NCBI RefSeq assembly: GCF_036046055.1
Contig: NZ_CP107939.1
Location: 3,348,001-3,412,000 of the forward strand
From: Nocardia sp. NBC_00403
GTDB lineage: Bacteria; Actinomycetota; Actinomycetes; Mycobacteriales; Mycobacteriaceae
Direction: 5' to 3'
DNA length: 64,000 nt
The position numbers and the translations under genes are program-made. The notes beneath the pieces are model-generated. The model made no database searches and was not told where the DNA came from. It saw nothing but the letters and a program-made list of their open reading frames with translations. Below, piece after piece: positions 1 through 8,720 of this stretch (position 1 is the first letter of the stretch; every line of letters begins with the position of its first letter).

Positions 1-81
1 ACTATCGCAGCACTATCAATGCGCGGGCCAGGTTCCGAGATCGAAGCGGATACCGGCACGCGGCATTGTTGTGGCGGACAG

Positions 82-798
82 TCAGATCATGTCGCGGAAG
101 GTTTCGCTGAAGTGGGACGGGGTGGCGAAGCCTGCGTCGATTGCGGATCGGGTGAGGTCGTGTCCGGCCACAGCCTTGCAGACCGTGTGGACCATGCGGT
201 TCCACCGCTGATACCCGCGGAATGTGGTGCCATACTGCTGGGTGAATAGCCGCAGGAAATGGGTGGTGGACAGGCCCAGGTTCGCGGCTATCCGGTCGGC
301 GCGGAAGGTTCGGGACGGGTCAGCGCGAATAGTGGCGGCGACCTGCTCGATTCGCCGGTCGGCGGGCCGTGCGGTGCCGGCGATGGCACAGGCGTAGATG
401 TGGTCGGGGTCTACTCTCTCGGCTCGGCACAGCTCCGCCAACTCACGTTCCCGGCGATGGTTGAGTCCGAAAGATCCTGCGGCAGAGGTCATCTCGTCAA
501 CAATTGCGGTGGCCGGTGCGCCCGCGGGCTCGACGAACAGCGCCAGGATCCATCCCTCGGTGGCGACTATGCGCTGCGTCGTGCGGGCGGGAGCGAAAGA
601 ACTGCCGGTGCGTATCCGCCCATGCGTGCCGGTATGCAGCACAAGTGGCGCGTCCAACCCGACGCTGAGCATCGCGACCGAGGGAGAATGCGGGTCGACG
701 CCGAGATCCGGCCCGACGTATCCGATATGACCAGGCCGCATCCACGCCACCGGTGTCCGCGCGGGGCCGCGGACCTCGGAAAGCGCATCAGTCGTCAC
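82..798 (-). CDS. AraC-family transcriptional regulator
   Basis: A 238-residue regulator. Residues about 140-238 carry the two helix-turn-helix motifs of the AraC/XylS family, with the signatures RIAANLGLSTTHFLRLFTQ and AIDAGFATPSHFSETFRDMI. The N-terminal half is cupin-like in position but has no motif I can name, so the ligand is unknown. The protein stops immediately after the second helix-turn-helix, where most relatives continue for another 10-20 residues, so the C-terminus may be trimmed. The ATG at 798 gives a normal length. The divergent neighbour is the beta-lactamase-like lipoprotein, which it might control, but that is only inferred from position. Confidence 0.85.
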   Translation of the reverse strand: MTTDALSEVRGPARTPVAWMRPGHIGYVGPDLGVDPHSPSVAMLSVGLDAPLVLHTGTHGRIRTGSSFAPARTTQRIVATEGWILALFVEPAGAPATAIVDEMTSAAGSFGLNHRRERELAELCRAERVDPDHIYACAIAGTARPADRRIEQVAATIRADPSRTFRADRIAANLGLSTTHFLRLFTQQYGTTFRGYQRWNRMVHTVCKAVAGHDLTRSAIDAGFATPSHFSETFRDMI

Positions 799-1004
799 GC
801 CTGCCAGGTTAGCGCTACGCCGCCTGCAATACAGCGGCCGACGGATGGCATCACGAAGAGCCCGGAGGGCGCATCACTCGAAGCGACCTGTATCGATTGA
901 CCAGGAACGTTCCGTTTCGCGTAGTCGCGAGTAGTGCTGACACTACCTGCCATTGGGGCGGCAGCAGGCTGCTCGCTGCAGGTCGCTTTCCGTAGCTTGA
1001 TGCC

Positions 1005-2150
1005 GTGAGGTTGAAACTTGCGTTGCTAGTGGCGGCGATTTCGACAGCAGCGTCCTGTGGCGTGGACAATTCGGCCGATACGAGGGAAGCGGGTCGGGAG
1101 CAGGTCACCGCTGCCTTGAATGATGCTGTGCGTCTGGGGTATCCGGGTGCACAGGCCGTGATCGACGATAAAGGTCACACCTGGACGGTCACCGCGGGCG
1201 TCGGTGACCTAGCAGTGGGCAAGCCGTTCCCCGACGATGCCCGGGTACGGATAGGCAGCATCACCAAGACATTCGTGGCGACGGTAATGCTGCAGTTGGT
1301 GTCCGAGGGCAAGGTCGAATTGGATGCGCCGGTGGAACGATATCTGCCGGGAGCGGTGCGCGGGCCGGGTACCGACGGGAATCGGATCACGATCCGAAAT
1401 CTGTTGCAGCACACCAGCGGATTACCCGAATACGCGGCGGAGTTCGGGGCGACCCCCAAGCCTGGACAACTCGAGATCCTCACCGAGCAGGTGCGGTGGG
1501 GAAAAACGGATATGGCCGAAGCGGTGCGCAATGCGCTGACCGCGCCCGCCGATTTCGAACCCGGAGCACAGTGGGCATATTCCAACACCAACTACGCCCT
1601 GGCGGGGATGGTGATCGAAAAGATCACCGGAGGCTCGGTCGGCGCGGAGATCACCCACCGCATCATCGAGCCGCTCGGCTTGCGTGGCACCTACTATCCG
1701 GATCCTGACGAAACCGATATCCGCGGTCCGCATCCTGTCGGCTACAGCGAGGTCGGCGGCAAACGGGTCGACTACACAAGCCAGAACGTGTCGTCGGCTG
1801 GTGCAGCGGGCGCGATGGTCGGCACCGGCGCGGACCTCAACCGGTTCTTCACGGCACTCCTGGCCGGAAAACTGCTTCCGCCAGTGCAATTGGCAGAAAT
1901 GAAGAATGTCAGGTCCACCGGAGAGAGCAGCGAAATGGCATACGGTCTCGGGTTGATACGGATCTGGATGCCTTGCGGAAGAGAATTCTGGGGGCACGCC
2001 GGAGGCATACCGGGGTCGCTGACCTATGCCGGCGCGGTTCCGGCTACAGGGCGGACGGTGACCATCGCGCTCAACCAAGACTTCACCGATGAAGAGCGTT
2101 CGCCCGCTGGAACTCGTGCGCTCAGTGCCGCGGTCTGCGCGGCGCCCTAG
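1005..2150 (+). CDS. Serine beta-lactamase / D-Ala-D-Ala carboxypeptidase-like lipoprotein
   Basis: A 381-residue protein of the class C beta-lactamase/esterase/carboxypeptidase superfamily, which acts on peptidoglycan peptides or related amides and esters outside the membrane. The SxxK catalytic motif is SITK (Ser85, Lys88), followed by a YxN motif (AYSNTNYA, near 188) and a HAGG motif near 330 in place of KTG. The N-terminus is hydrophobic and ends in TAASC at residue 18, which fits a lipoprotein signal peptide. The start is GTG. The sequence does not say whether it hydrolyses antibiotics; a cell-wall peptidase or esterase role is equally likely. It stands alone between a divergent AraC gene and a long non-coding stretch. 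Confidence 0.87.
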   Translation: MRLKLALLVAAISTAASCGVDNSADTREAGREQVTAALNDAVRLGYPGAQAVIDDKGHTWTVTAGVGDLAVGKPFPDDARVRIGSITKTFVATVMLQLVSEGKVELDAPVERYLPGAVRGPGTDGNRITIRNLLQHTSGLPEYAAEFGATPKPGQLEILTEQVRWGKTDMAEAVRNALTAPADFEPGAQWAYSNTNYALAGMVIEKITGGSVGAEITHRIIEPLGLRGTYYPDPDETDIRGPHPVGYSEVGGKRVDYTSQNVSSAGAAGAMVGTGADLNRFFTALLAGKLLPPVQLAEMKNVRSTGESSEMAYGLGLIRIWMPCGREFWGHAGGIPGSLTYAGAVPATGRTVTIALNQDFTDEERSPAGTRALSAAVCAAP

Positions 2151-2519
2151 AGTCCACACCAGCACGTCGACACCCCGGTCGCCGGATTACCAGCCGTATG
2201 AGCTGGGTCGGAACGCTCATCGGCGTTACCGAGCGGTCGTGGTTGACGTTCTGTGGTGAAATGCAGCGACATGTTGTGAACCTGCAGGTGAGAAGGATCC
2301 CCGCCCGGATCGGTACCAGAGACCATAACGACTCCCGGCTGCTGCACGGCAGGGGAGAGACCGGGCAGGACGGCATCCGGTCTCGAGTCTGTCGCGCCGT
2401 CGCGCGGCACGCCACCTCGCCTGGTACCGCCGGATCACCGTCATGCCGGCGGCCCCCGAGAGCACGTCGTCGGCTCGGGTCGCGCCGTGCCGGGATCGAA
2501 GGTCCGCCGGCTCCGCCGC

Positions 2520-2704
2520 CCGCCGATACGCGGCGCATCGGATAAACCAACCGAATTCGATCACCGAATTTGATCTTCGAATCCGCATCCGGGGTGAAGA
2601 TCAAATGCGAGATCGACTCCGCCGCACACCGATACGGGCACCGTCGAATAAATCAACCTAATTTGATCTTCGAATCCGCACCCGGAGTGAAGATCAAATT
2701 GCGT
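2520..2704. repeat. Imperfect tandem duplication carrying two long stem-loops
   Basis: This lies in the 700-base gap between the beta-lactamase-like gene and the small secreted protein. Two related units of about 80-90 bp (about 2520-2610 and 2627-2704) each contain a perfect inverted repeat, ATTTGATCTTC ... GAAGATCAAAT. The arms are 2568-2578 with 2596-2606, and 2661-2671 with 2689-2699. Both loops are 17 nt and differ at only two positions. There is no T-run after the stems, so these do not look like intrinsic terminators. Tandem operators for a dimeric regulator, or a structured leader of the gene at 2851, are the natural readings. The DNA from 2700 to 2800 is unusually AT-rich and includes TAATAT, a possible -10 box. 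Confidence 0.75.
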
Positions 2705-2850
2705 TACCTCGACACAATAGAGTGTTAGCCCATTATTAACGGTGATTCATCTCACAATAATATAAGTGGATTTACAGATCTCTTTTTCATAACGTTGCTG
2801 GTGCCGCCCGTTATGGCGTCGTTATCCATCTGTGGAAGGAAGCCCCGTAC

Positions 2851-3168
2851 ATGTTCTCTCGCAAGATCCTCGCCGCCGCCGGCACCGTCTCCGCCGCCGC
2901 CCTGTTCTTCGGCCCGGTCGCGGTGGCCTCCGCCGCCACCTCCGCTGACTCCGCCGCCACCGGCTCCGCGGGTGCGGCCTCGGGTTCGGCCTCGGGTTCG
3001 GCCTCCGGTTCGGCCGGCTCCTCCACCGGTTCGGCCGGCTCGTCCTCCGGTTCCGCCATGCTCGACTCCGGCAGCTCGGCCCTCGACGGCGGCACCTCCG
3101 CCATCGTCAACATCATCGATGCCATCACCGGCGTCAGGGACCTGAGCCAGCCCAAGCCCGCCGCCTGA
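2851..3168 (+). CDS. Small Ser/Gly/Ala-rich exported protein
   Basis: A 105-residue protein with a clear Sec signal peptide: positive MFSRK, a hydrophobic core, and cleavage after about AVASA near residue 28. The mature part is low-complexity, with repeats of the type ASGS and AGSS at residues 38-68, followed by a short ordered tail (AIVNIIDAITGVRDLSQP). An AAGGA ribosome-binding site precedes the ATG. I recognise no family. Length and composition suggest a secreted or surface peptide. It sits alone downstream of the duplicated stem-loops, which probably belong to its control region. Confidence 0.7.
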   Translation: MFSRKILAAAGTVSAAALFFGPVAVASAATSADSAATGSAGAASGSASGSASGSAGSSTGSAGSSSGSAMLDSGSSALDGGTSAIVNIIDAITGVRDLSQPKPAA

Positions 3169-3626
3169 TTCGGTCTCGGTAGATCACCGCTTCCTCCATG
3201 GCGCCCCCGGGGCCGGATCTCTTTTGTGCCGCGACGCTACGCATCAGCGAGCGCACGCTATTGCAGTGAATTTGCCAGAACCGCACCGGTCATTCCCGGT
3301 GTCGGACGCCTCGGGGCGCTAGCGCATTCGATGTGCATGCCCCGGGCGCGTGAACGGTTCGCTCGCCGAGTCACCGGCCAGCCCACAAGCATTCAACGCC
3401 GAATGCCATCCGCGCCAACGCCGCCGCGGTCGGGAGTACGTCACGAAACTGGTCGGTGCCGGGAGCGGTTACCGCGGTCGGCAGATGGTGATCGGACCCG
3501 TCCATACCGCAACGGAAAGCCCTTCACCGCACGCCGACTTCCTACCCCTCGGACCCGCGTCGGCCAAACACCGGCGTCTGCGCGGGCAATACCGTAGCTG
3601 AAGGTGCGTTCGACTCAGATCCTCGC
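3169..3626. other. Intergenic stretch without recognisable gene
   Basis: Open frames in this interval have no family resemblance and no ribosome-binding sites. I see no RNA gene and no strong hairpin. Confidence 0.5.
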
Positions 3627-4428
3627 CTAGCGGCGAGCCGTTATCAGCCAGGCGCGCGAGTCGAACCACACGCCGCCGGTTGTGCTGTGCGCGGCCATCA
3701 CCAGGCGCAGCCGTTCGAGCGCCCGCTCGGTCTCGTCGGCATCGAGCTGCGCGAGCAGATCGCTGGCCATGCACAACACCAGCACCGCGTCAACAGCGGC
3801 GTCGGGGTCCGCGCCGTAATAGACGGGCTCGCATACGTCGGTGATGCGTACGTCGGTAAACCCGGCCGTGGTGAGAATGCCGTTCACTGTGGCCGGATCG
3901 GCCAGGGAGAACGGGCCGTCACCCGCAATGGGGACCGGTGGGTCACCACCCAGGAGTGCGCGGTGTATCGCGGCCACCCACTCTTGTCGACTACTGTCCT
4001 GCCAGACCAGTTGCACCAGCCGCGCCCCGGGCAGTAGCGCGCGCCCTATGTTGGTCAATGCCTCGACCGGATCGGCGAAGAACATGGTGCCGAACCGACT
4101 GATCCCGAGAGTGAAATGCGCCGGTGGGAACGGATGGACCTGTGCATCCGCCCGCTCGAATCGCACATTGGAGTCCCTCGGCTGCGCCGAGTCGGCGAGC
4201 ACGCGCCACCATTACCGAGGATGCGTCAACGCCGAGTGCGCTGCCCCGGATCGCGAGCCTGGCGGCATCACGGGTGGTCTGCCCGGCGCCGCAACCGATG
4301 TCGAGGACGTTGTCGTCGGGTGCCACGTCGATGGCGTCGCGCAGCCGCTGATGATAATGGCGTAGCTCAGCGTCGTAGTCGAACACTCTGTTCGAGTCCG
4401 GTCCTACGCGATTCCCACGGTCAACCAT
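3627..4428 (-). pseudogene. SAM-dependent class I methyltransferase, frameshifted
   Basis: One methyltransferase split over two frames. The 5' part (from ATG 4428) encodes the N-terminal region with SAM motif I (NVLDIGCGAGQTT, residues about 40-52) and the acidic motif LGVDASSVMVARAR. The reading then continues in another frame, from about 4200 down to the stop at 3627, with ADAQVHPFPPAHFTLGISRF and a normal C-terminal domain. The two parts would together make about 265 residues, normal for the family. The break lies in the short GC-rich stretch around 4190-4205. It is either a genuine inactivating indel or a sequencing error. The substrate cannot be predicted. Confidence 0.8.
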
Positions 4429-4536
4429 GGAGCCATCTTGGCAGCCACGCCGCGCCGGGGCGCGGCAACGCCCGCGCGAATGTCTGCACCGAGATCGCGG
4501 GTCCGGTTCGGCTGTTCGAGGGGGGCATGGATGGAC

Positions 4537-5112
4537 TCAGACATGGAGGGTGGGCCGGTAGATGAGCTCTTGGATGTTGCCGTCGAGCGTCCGGCTCTCG
4601 ATCAGTTCGAGGTCGAAGTCGGCCGCACCCTGGAAGATCGGGTCATCACCGGTCTGACCGGTGATCACAGGGAAGAGCGTCACCTGGACGCGGTCGACCA
4701 GGCCGGCGGCCATCAACGCCCGGTTCATCGACAGGCTGCCGTGCGAGCGCAACGGCACCTCGGACTCCTTGAGCCGGGCGACGACGTCGACGGCGTCACC
4801 GCTCACGACGGTTGCGTCCGGCCAGTCGAGGGGTCCTTCCAGGGTGGTCGACACCACCGTTGCGGGCAGGCTCCTCATCCGGGTGACCCATGGGTCACGC
4901 ACTGACTCGTCGGTGCCAGAGGCCAGCATCTGCGCGAACGCCCGATAGGTGTTGGCCCCGAAGACCATCCGCTGCTCCGTCTCGTACAAGGCGAGGCGGT
5001 GGTCGAGCAGTTCGGGGCCTTGCTTGCCCCAGTAGCCGCCCCAGTCGCCGCTGCTGACGCCGCCGTAGCCGTCGAGGCTGGAAAAGACGTCGAAGGTGTA
5101 AGTGGCGGTCAT
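4537..5112 (-). CDS. DHFR/RibD C-terminal domain family reductase
   Basis: A 191-residue member of the RibD C-terminal/dihydrofolate-reductase-like superfamily, usually NADPH-binding reductases of unknown substrate in actinobacteria. Features are the opening FDVFSSLDGY, the central MVFGANTYRAF and the HGSLSMNRALMAAGLVDRVQV signature followed by FPVITG. I use the ATG at 5112 because a GAGGAGAG ribosome-binding site lies just upstream of it. A longer frame to 5178 exists but adds 22 residues without family character. It is a paralogue in type of the gene at 8721. No operon partner is evident. Confidence 0.85.
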   Translation of the reverse strand: MTATYTFDVFSSLDGYGGVSSGDWGGYWGKQGPELLDHRLALYETEQRMVFGANTYRAFAQMLASGTDESVRDPWVTRMRSLPATVVSTTLEGPLDWPDATVVSGDAVDVVARLKESEVPLRSHGSLSMNRALMAAGLVDRVQVTLFPVITGQTGDDPIFQGAADFDLELIESRTLDGNIQELIYRPTLHV

Positions 5113-5715
5113 GATGCTCTCCTCGGGTGCGGTTGATCGGGTGTGTGGATACAGACGGGAAACCACGGCGAAACTCATCGCCGTTCGACTCCTGGAGTCC
5201 GCTCGCCCCGTATGCGGCCCAGGACTTGACCGCGTCCAAGCGTGGTCGGCAACACGGGCGGCATGGCTCTGCTCGATCGGGCAGCGACGACCCGAGCATC
5301 GAACGAGGCCGCCGCGGCTGGTGGCGTCGCTTCATATTCTGATTTCGGACACGCCTCTTACCGCACTGAATTCGGCACAATGGGACATTCTGCGCCGCAA
5401 TCGATCTCGCCGCGCAGACCGCCCGCCCAGCGGCTATTACAGTGCGTTGCTGAGCGCTATCTACTCAAAGTGGATGAACGAGAAGACCTCTCGAAATCGC
5501 TGCAGGGAGGGGAGTTGGCGTCGTCGTTGCGGTTGTGCTGCGCATCGTAGGCTTCGGTGCTGCCGATCAGCACGCCAGGGTTGTCAGTTCCCTTGCGCCG
5601 GAACATTTCCGGGAATGCTGTCCGACTTCTTCGCGGACGCCGGTGGAGTGGGCTCGGTGTTCGACCGGGCATTGTGCCTGTAGGGTTCGGTGATCAATCC
5701 GGGGAGGACTACCGC
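5113..5715. other. Intergenic stretch without recognisable gene
   Basis: This 600-base stretch holds only unsupported frames. The last bases (GGGGAGGA, from 5701) form the ribosome-binding site of the gene at 5716. I see no repeat, tRNA or strong hairpin. Confidence 0.45.
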
Positions 5716-6231
5716 ATGGCGCAGCTTCAGCATCGGATCGACGAAATGACTGATGACTCGGGATTCCTCGGGCTTGTCGACCCACACGCGTACACATCGT
5801 TCGTGGGCGAAGACTGGACCTTGGAGATGCTGTTCGAGCGCGTCGAATCGGAGCTGCGGCAGCGGACGATGCTGCTCTGGGGAACCGGCGGCGAGGAGCA
5901 ATGGCGGATCGACCTGTCGGATTCGCCGGTAGATCCGCGGCTGCCGATCATCAGGCAAATCGCCGGCCCCATCACCGTGACGCGCGGTGAGCTGGTCGTC
6001 GTCAATTTGGACACGGTCACCATGGCTGCCCAGTTCGCGGACTCCGCCGTGGACGACGACAAGGATATATACGGGTCCAGTATCGAACTCCCGAACGGCG
6101 ACTACATCTGCACCATCAGTCAACTCACCGATCCCGAAAAGGATCGGACACATGAAGGCCCCGACTTCCACCTCCAGCTGCTAGCTGGACGAACCTCACC
6201 ATGGTTCGAGGTCGCGTGGTCCGAACTATGA
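5716..6231 (+). CDS. Conserved-type hypothetical protein
   Basis: A 171-residue acidic, soluble protein with no signal peptide or membrane segment. The ATG at 5716 is chosen because GGGGAGGA stands eight bases upstream. An in-frame extension to 5557 would add low-complexity, shadow-like residues. It has alternating strands typical of a small beta-rich fold (ITVTRGELVVVNLDTVTM, IYGSSIELPNGDYICTI). The size and composition resemble small immunity-type or carbohydrate-binding proteins, but I recognise no family. Stand-alone. Confidence 0.65.
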   Translation: MAQLQHRIDEMTDDSGFLGLVDPHAYTSFVGEDWTLEMLFERVESELRQRTMLLWGTGGEEQWRIDLSDSPVDPRLPIIRQIAGPITVTRGELVVVNLDTVTMAAQFADSAVDDDKDIYGSSIELPNGDYICTISQLTDPEKDRTHEGPDFHLQLLAGRTSPWFEVAWSEL

Positions 6232-6293
6232 CCCTCCGACGGATGGTCCGCAGCTCCGCCCGAGGGCATGCTCGGCCCGCGCGGTACGCGGCA

Positions 6294-7226
6294 TTACGGT
6301 GCGTTCGTCGCACGGTCGAGAGGATCAACGCCGGTGAGAGCCGAACTGGCGGCCCATAGCCCGGCGGCGGTGTCGAGGTCGGTCATGTGCGGGTAGGGCG
6401 TTTCTTGATGTGGTCGTCCGCGGAGACCGAAAATTCGTGGCCCCCAGAGTTGCCCGCTCGTGATCTCGGTGTCCAGAACAGCGCGGACGATAGTGTGGGC
6501 CCCCGTGTGTTTGCCGTGCAGCACAACATTCGCGGGAAGTCCGCGCAGGCGTTGAGCGATGGTGCGAGCGAACAACGGTGGCCGTGCCGGGGTCAATGTG
6601 TCCAGGGCACCGCCGGGGTGGACGACAATGCTGGCGGTGCTCGCGGCACGCGCGCGCAAACGGCGATCCAGTTCGAAACCGAACAGCATCTGCGCCAGTT
6701 TCGATCGCCCATAGCTACGCTTGGGCCGATAGTCGTGCTCGGACTGCAGATCGGCAAGATCGAGCCGCTCCGTCCGGGCCGCGAAGCTACCCACGGTGAT
6801 CACCCGGCTGTTGGCGACGGCTGTCAGCATCGGCGCCAGGTGAGCGATCAATGCGAAATGCCCGAGATGGTTTGTCGCGAACATCAATTCGTGCCTCTGA
6901 GCGCTCACGCGGCGTTCCGGACCCGACAGCATGACCCCGGCATTGAGCACGACCGCGTCCAAGCCGTCGACGCCGAGGGCATCCACCGTCGCAGGCAGAG
7001 AGCGCAGATCCGCCAGATCCAAGTACACCTGACGCAGCCGAGCACCCCTGACACGTGCCCGGATCGCCTGCACCGCCAGGTCGGCCTTGACGGTGTCGCG
7101 GCAGCCCAGCACCACGGTGGCGCCGCTGGCCGCGAGTTGTTCTGCGGCGAAGTACCCGATGCCCGCGTTGGCGCCGGTCACCAGAAACGTCTTCCCGTCG
7201 GCACGATGGCCGCTCTGCCAGGTCAT
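6294..7226 (-). CDS. Short-chain dehydrogenase/reductase
   Basis: A 310-residue classical/extended SDR of the retinol-dehydrogenase/oxidoreductase type. The Rossmann glycine motif TGANAGIG lies near residue 18, NAGVM follows the fourth strand, and the catalytic YGRSK (Tyr-x-x-x-Lys) comes near residue 170 with an upstream Ser. The ATG at 7226 (MTWQSGHRADGK) places the nucleotide motif at its usual distance from the N-terminus. The longer frame to 7328 adds 34 residues upstream of the fold. NADP(H) versus NAD(H) and the substrate are unknown. It is monocistronic, with a strong hairpin 195 bases upstream. Confidence 0.88.
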   Translation of the reverse strand: MTWQSGHRADGKTFLVTGANAGIGYFAAEQLAASGATVVLGCRDTVKADLAVQAIRARVRGARLRQVYLDLADLRSLPATVDALGVDGLDAVVLNAGVMLSGPERRVSAQRHELMFATNHLGHFALIAHLAPMLTAVANSRVITVGSFAARTERLDLADLQSEHDYRPKRSYGRSKLAQMLFGFELDRRLRARAASTASIVVHPGGALDTLTPARPPLFARTIAQRLRGLPANVVLHGKHTGAHTIVRAVLDTEITSGQLWGPRIFGLRGRPHQETPYPHMTDLDTAAGLWAASSALTGVDPLDRATNAP

Positions 7227-7420
7227 GGCATCGACCCTCACACCAAGCTCTTGCACCGCCCTCACATCGCACTGGCATGGCAGCGCCGCGCCGGCTCGCA
7301 GGGTCCGTTCCGCTGCGCCGGAGCCCATCGACAGCTATCCGGTATTCGGGATGAGCGGGCGTTGGGCCTTCGTGATCCGGACCGATGAGTGGTACGCAAC
7401 TTGCCCACCGGTGTTTCCTG

Positions 7421-7452
7421 GGTGGGTAGTCGCGGCGTTGCGACTACCCACC
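7421..7452. terminator. Perfect 13-bp hairpin, probable transcription terminator
   Basis: Arms GGTGGGTAGTCGC (7421-7433) and GCGACTACCCACC (7440-7452) enclose a 6-nt loop. It stands between the 3' end of the BtrH-like remnant (minus strand) and the SDR gene. It has no T-tract, so termination would be of the GC-hairpin type common in actinobacteria. An operator role cannot be excluded. Confidence 0.6.
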
Positions 7453-7559
7453 AGGCATATTGCGGGTCGGGTTCGCGTGCGGACTGTCCGTCCGACATGA
7501 CTTGTTGAACACCAACCATTTCCGGCACGTTTGTTGCACCGTGGTCGTTTTGGCAACCG

Positions 7560-7859
7560 TCAGGGCTGGCTCGTACTCGGGGTCTCACATCCCAGGCAGT
7601 TCAGCGCCTGCATGGCCTCGCGCTCTATTCGTGAAAGATCGCAGAGGATAGTGCCTGCCTGCACGAGGTACTGCGCATCGCCCGATTCGCCAGCTTTCGT
7701 GATCAGTGCTGCGTCCCAGTAGATGAAGGACAGACCGGAGCCCGGGCCGAAGAGCATGGGCTCGGACAGATCGAGTCCTTGGTGCCGCAGCAGCACCCCG
7801 AGAGCTGTCGTTTCGCAGTGCTGCGTATCGCGGGCATCGATGTCCATTACCGTGGTCAT
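7560..7859 (-). pseudogene. BtrH N-terminal-domain protein, internally deleted
   Basis: The first ~48 residues match the start of BtrH-N domain proteins (butirosin BtrH type, linked to peptide and acyl-carrier biosynthesis): a conserved Cys in QHCETTALGVLLRHQGLDL, then LFGPGSGLSFIYWDA. After that the sequence jumps directly to helical residues ending at residue 99. Full-length relatives are about 300 residues or more, so most of the protein is missing, probably by an in-frame deletion. An AGGAG ribosome-binding site precedes the ATG at 7859. It follows the 29-residue peptide gene by 37 bases in the same direction. Confidence 0.6.
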
Positions 7860-7896
7860 GCCGTGCTCTCCTGGACGGGGATGATCAGCCAGGTCA

Positions 7897-7986
7897 TCAG
7901 TGCTTCTTGCGGTGCTTCTGTCGGTCCGACGGGATAGGCGCGAGCGAGACGCCCGATGGTGAGAAGTTCGTCTTGCACGCGATCAT
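7897..7986 (-). CDS. Putative 29-residue basic peptide
   Basis: A very small frame, MIACKTNFSPSGVSL... ending in RQKHRKKH. It is preceded by a near-perfect ribosome-binding site (AGGAGGG, 7-nt spacing) and ends 37 bases before the BtrH-like remnant on the same strand. The tail is strongly basic, and the body has one Cys, several Ser and one Thr. The ribosome-binding site is the main support. No family is recognised. A ribosomally made precursor peptide or a leader peptide are possibilities, not conclusions. Confidence 0.45.
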   Translation of the reverse strand: MIACKTNFSPSGVSLAPIPSDRQKHRKKH

Positions 7987-8177
7987 GGTGGACCCTCCTG
8001 CGATGGGAGAGTCCAACGCTGTACCCATTGGCTTCGAGGCCGTCCTACTCTTGTTCGCCGTCGTCATCGCTTGGGACGGCCTGGGCACACACGGGCGCAG
8101 TCCGCGGCTGGGCCTGCCGGCGACGATGTCGAATTGGTGAGGATCGACTTGCCGATAGTCGAAGCGCCTTCTCTCGA

Positions 8178-8630
8178 TCACGCGGCTGCGCCGGGGCCTG
8201 GGAGGAGATCGACGTCGCCGGCGTGCATCGGCTCGCCGCAGTGAGCGCAGCGCAGGTCGACTCTGCTGATCTCACCGCATGCGTGATGGCGGTAGAGCAC
8301 CGGCGGACCGGCCGCACCCGCGAGCCACTTGTCTGCCCACCCGACCATGACCATGAGCATGTCGACGAGTTCGGTGCCCTTCTGTGTGAGGTGGTATTCG
8401 TACCGTGGCCGCTGGTCATAGGCCTTTCGCTCGAGTACGCCGTGCTCGACGAGGTGGTTCAACCGCTCGGTCAGCACCTTGCGTGAGATGCCGAGGTCGG
8501 CCTGGATCTGCTCGAACCGGGTGAGCCCGACCCACACGTCGCGCAGGATCAACGGTGACCACGCCTCGCCGATGACATCGAGGGTGCGCGCGATCGAGCA
8601 GGTCATCTCACCGAAGTTCGTACGTTGCAT
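8178..8630 (-). CDS. HxlR-family transcriptional regulator with C-terminal zinc-ribbon-like tail
   Basis: A 150-residue winged-helix regulator of the HxlR group. The N-terminal Cys of the family is present (MTCSIARTLDVIGEAWSPLIL), followed by the recognition-helix region ISRKVLTERLNHLVEHGVLER and the wing YEYHLTQKG. Residues about 114-140 add HHAC, CAHCGEP and a final His, which could bind zinc. Divergent from the reductase/F420-enzyme pair at 8721, which it very probably controls through the palindromes between the genes. HxlR proteins of this kind often respond to aldehydes or redox stress. Confidence 0.88.
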   Translation of the reverse strand: MQRTNFGEMTCSIARTLDVIGEAWSPLILRDVWVGLTRFEQIQADLGISRKVLTERLNHLVEHGVLERKAYDQRPRYEYHLTQKGTELVDMLMVMVGWADKWLAGAAGPPVLYRHHACGEISRVDLRCAHCGEPMHAGDVDLLPGPGAAA

Positions 8631-8651
8631 GCCAGCAGTCTAGCAATTGGG

Positions 8652-8702
8652 GTTCCCTTAGGGAACTTTGACTGCTACGGTTTTGGAGTCTCTTGAGGGA
8701 AC
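8652..8702. promoter_or_regulatory. Paired palindromic operator between hxlR-type gene and reductase operon
   Basis: GTTCCCTTAGGGAAC (8652-8666) is a palindrome with 7-bp arms. A degenerate copy, GTCTCTTGAGGGAAC, lies at 8688-8702, with centres 36 bp apart. They sit in the 90-bp gap between divergent starts (8630 and 8721), so binding would affect both. HxlR dimers are known to bind such inverted repeats; the pairing with this regulator is inferred from position. Confidence 0.6.
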
Positions 8703-8720
8703 TTCGAAAGGATTACGGCG

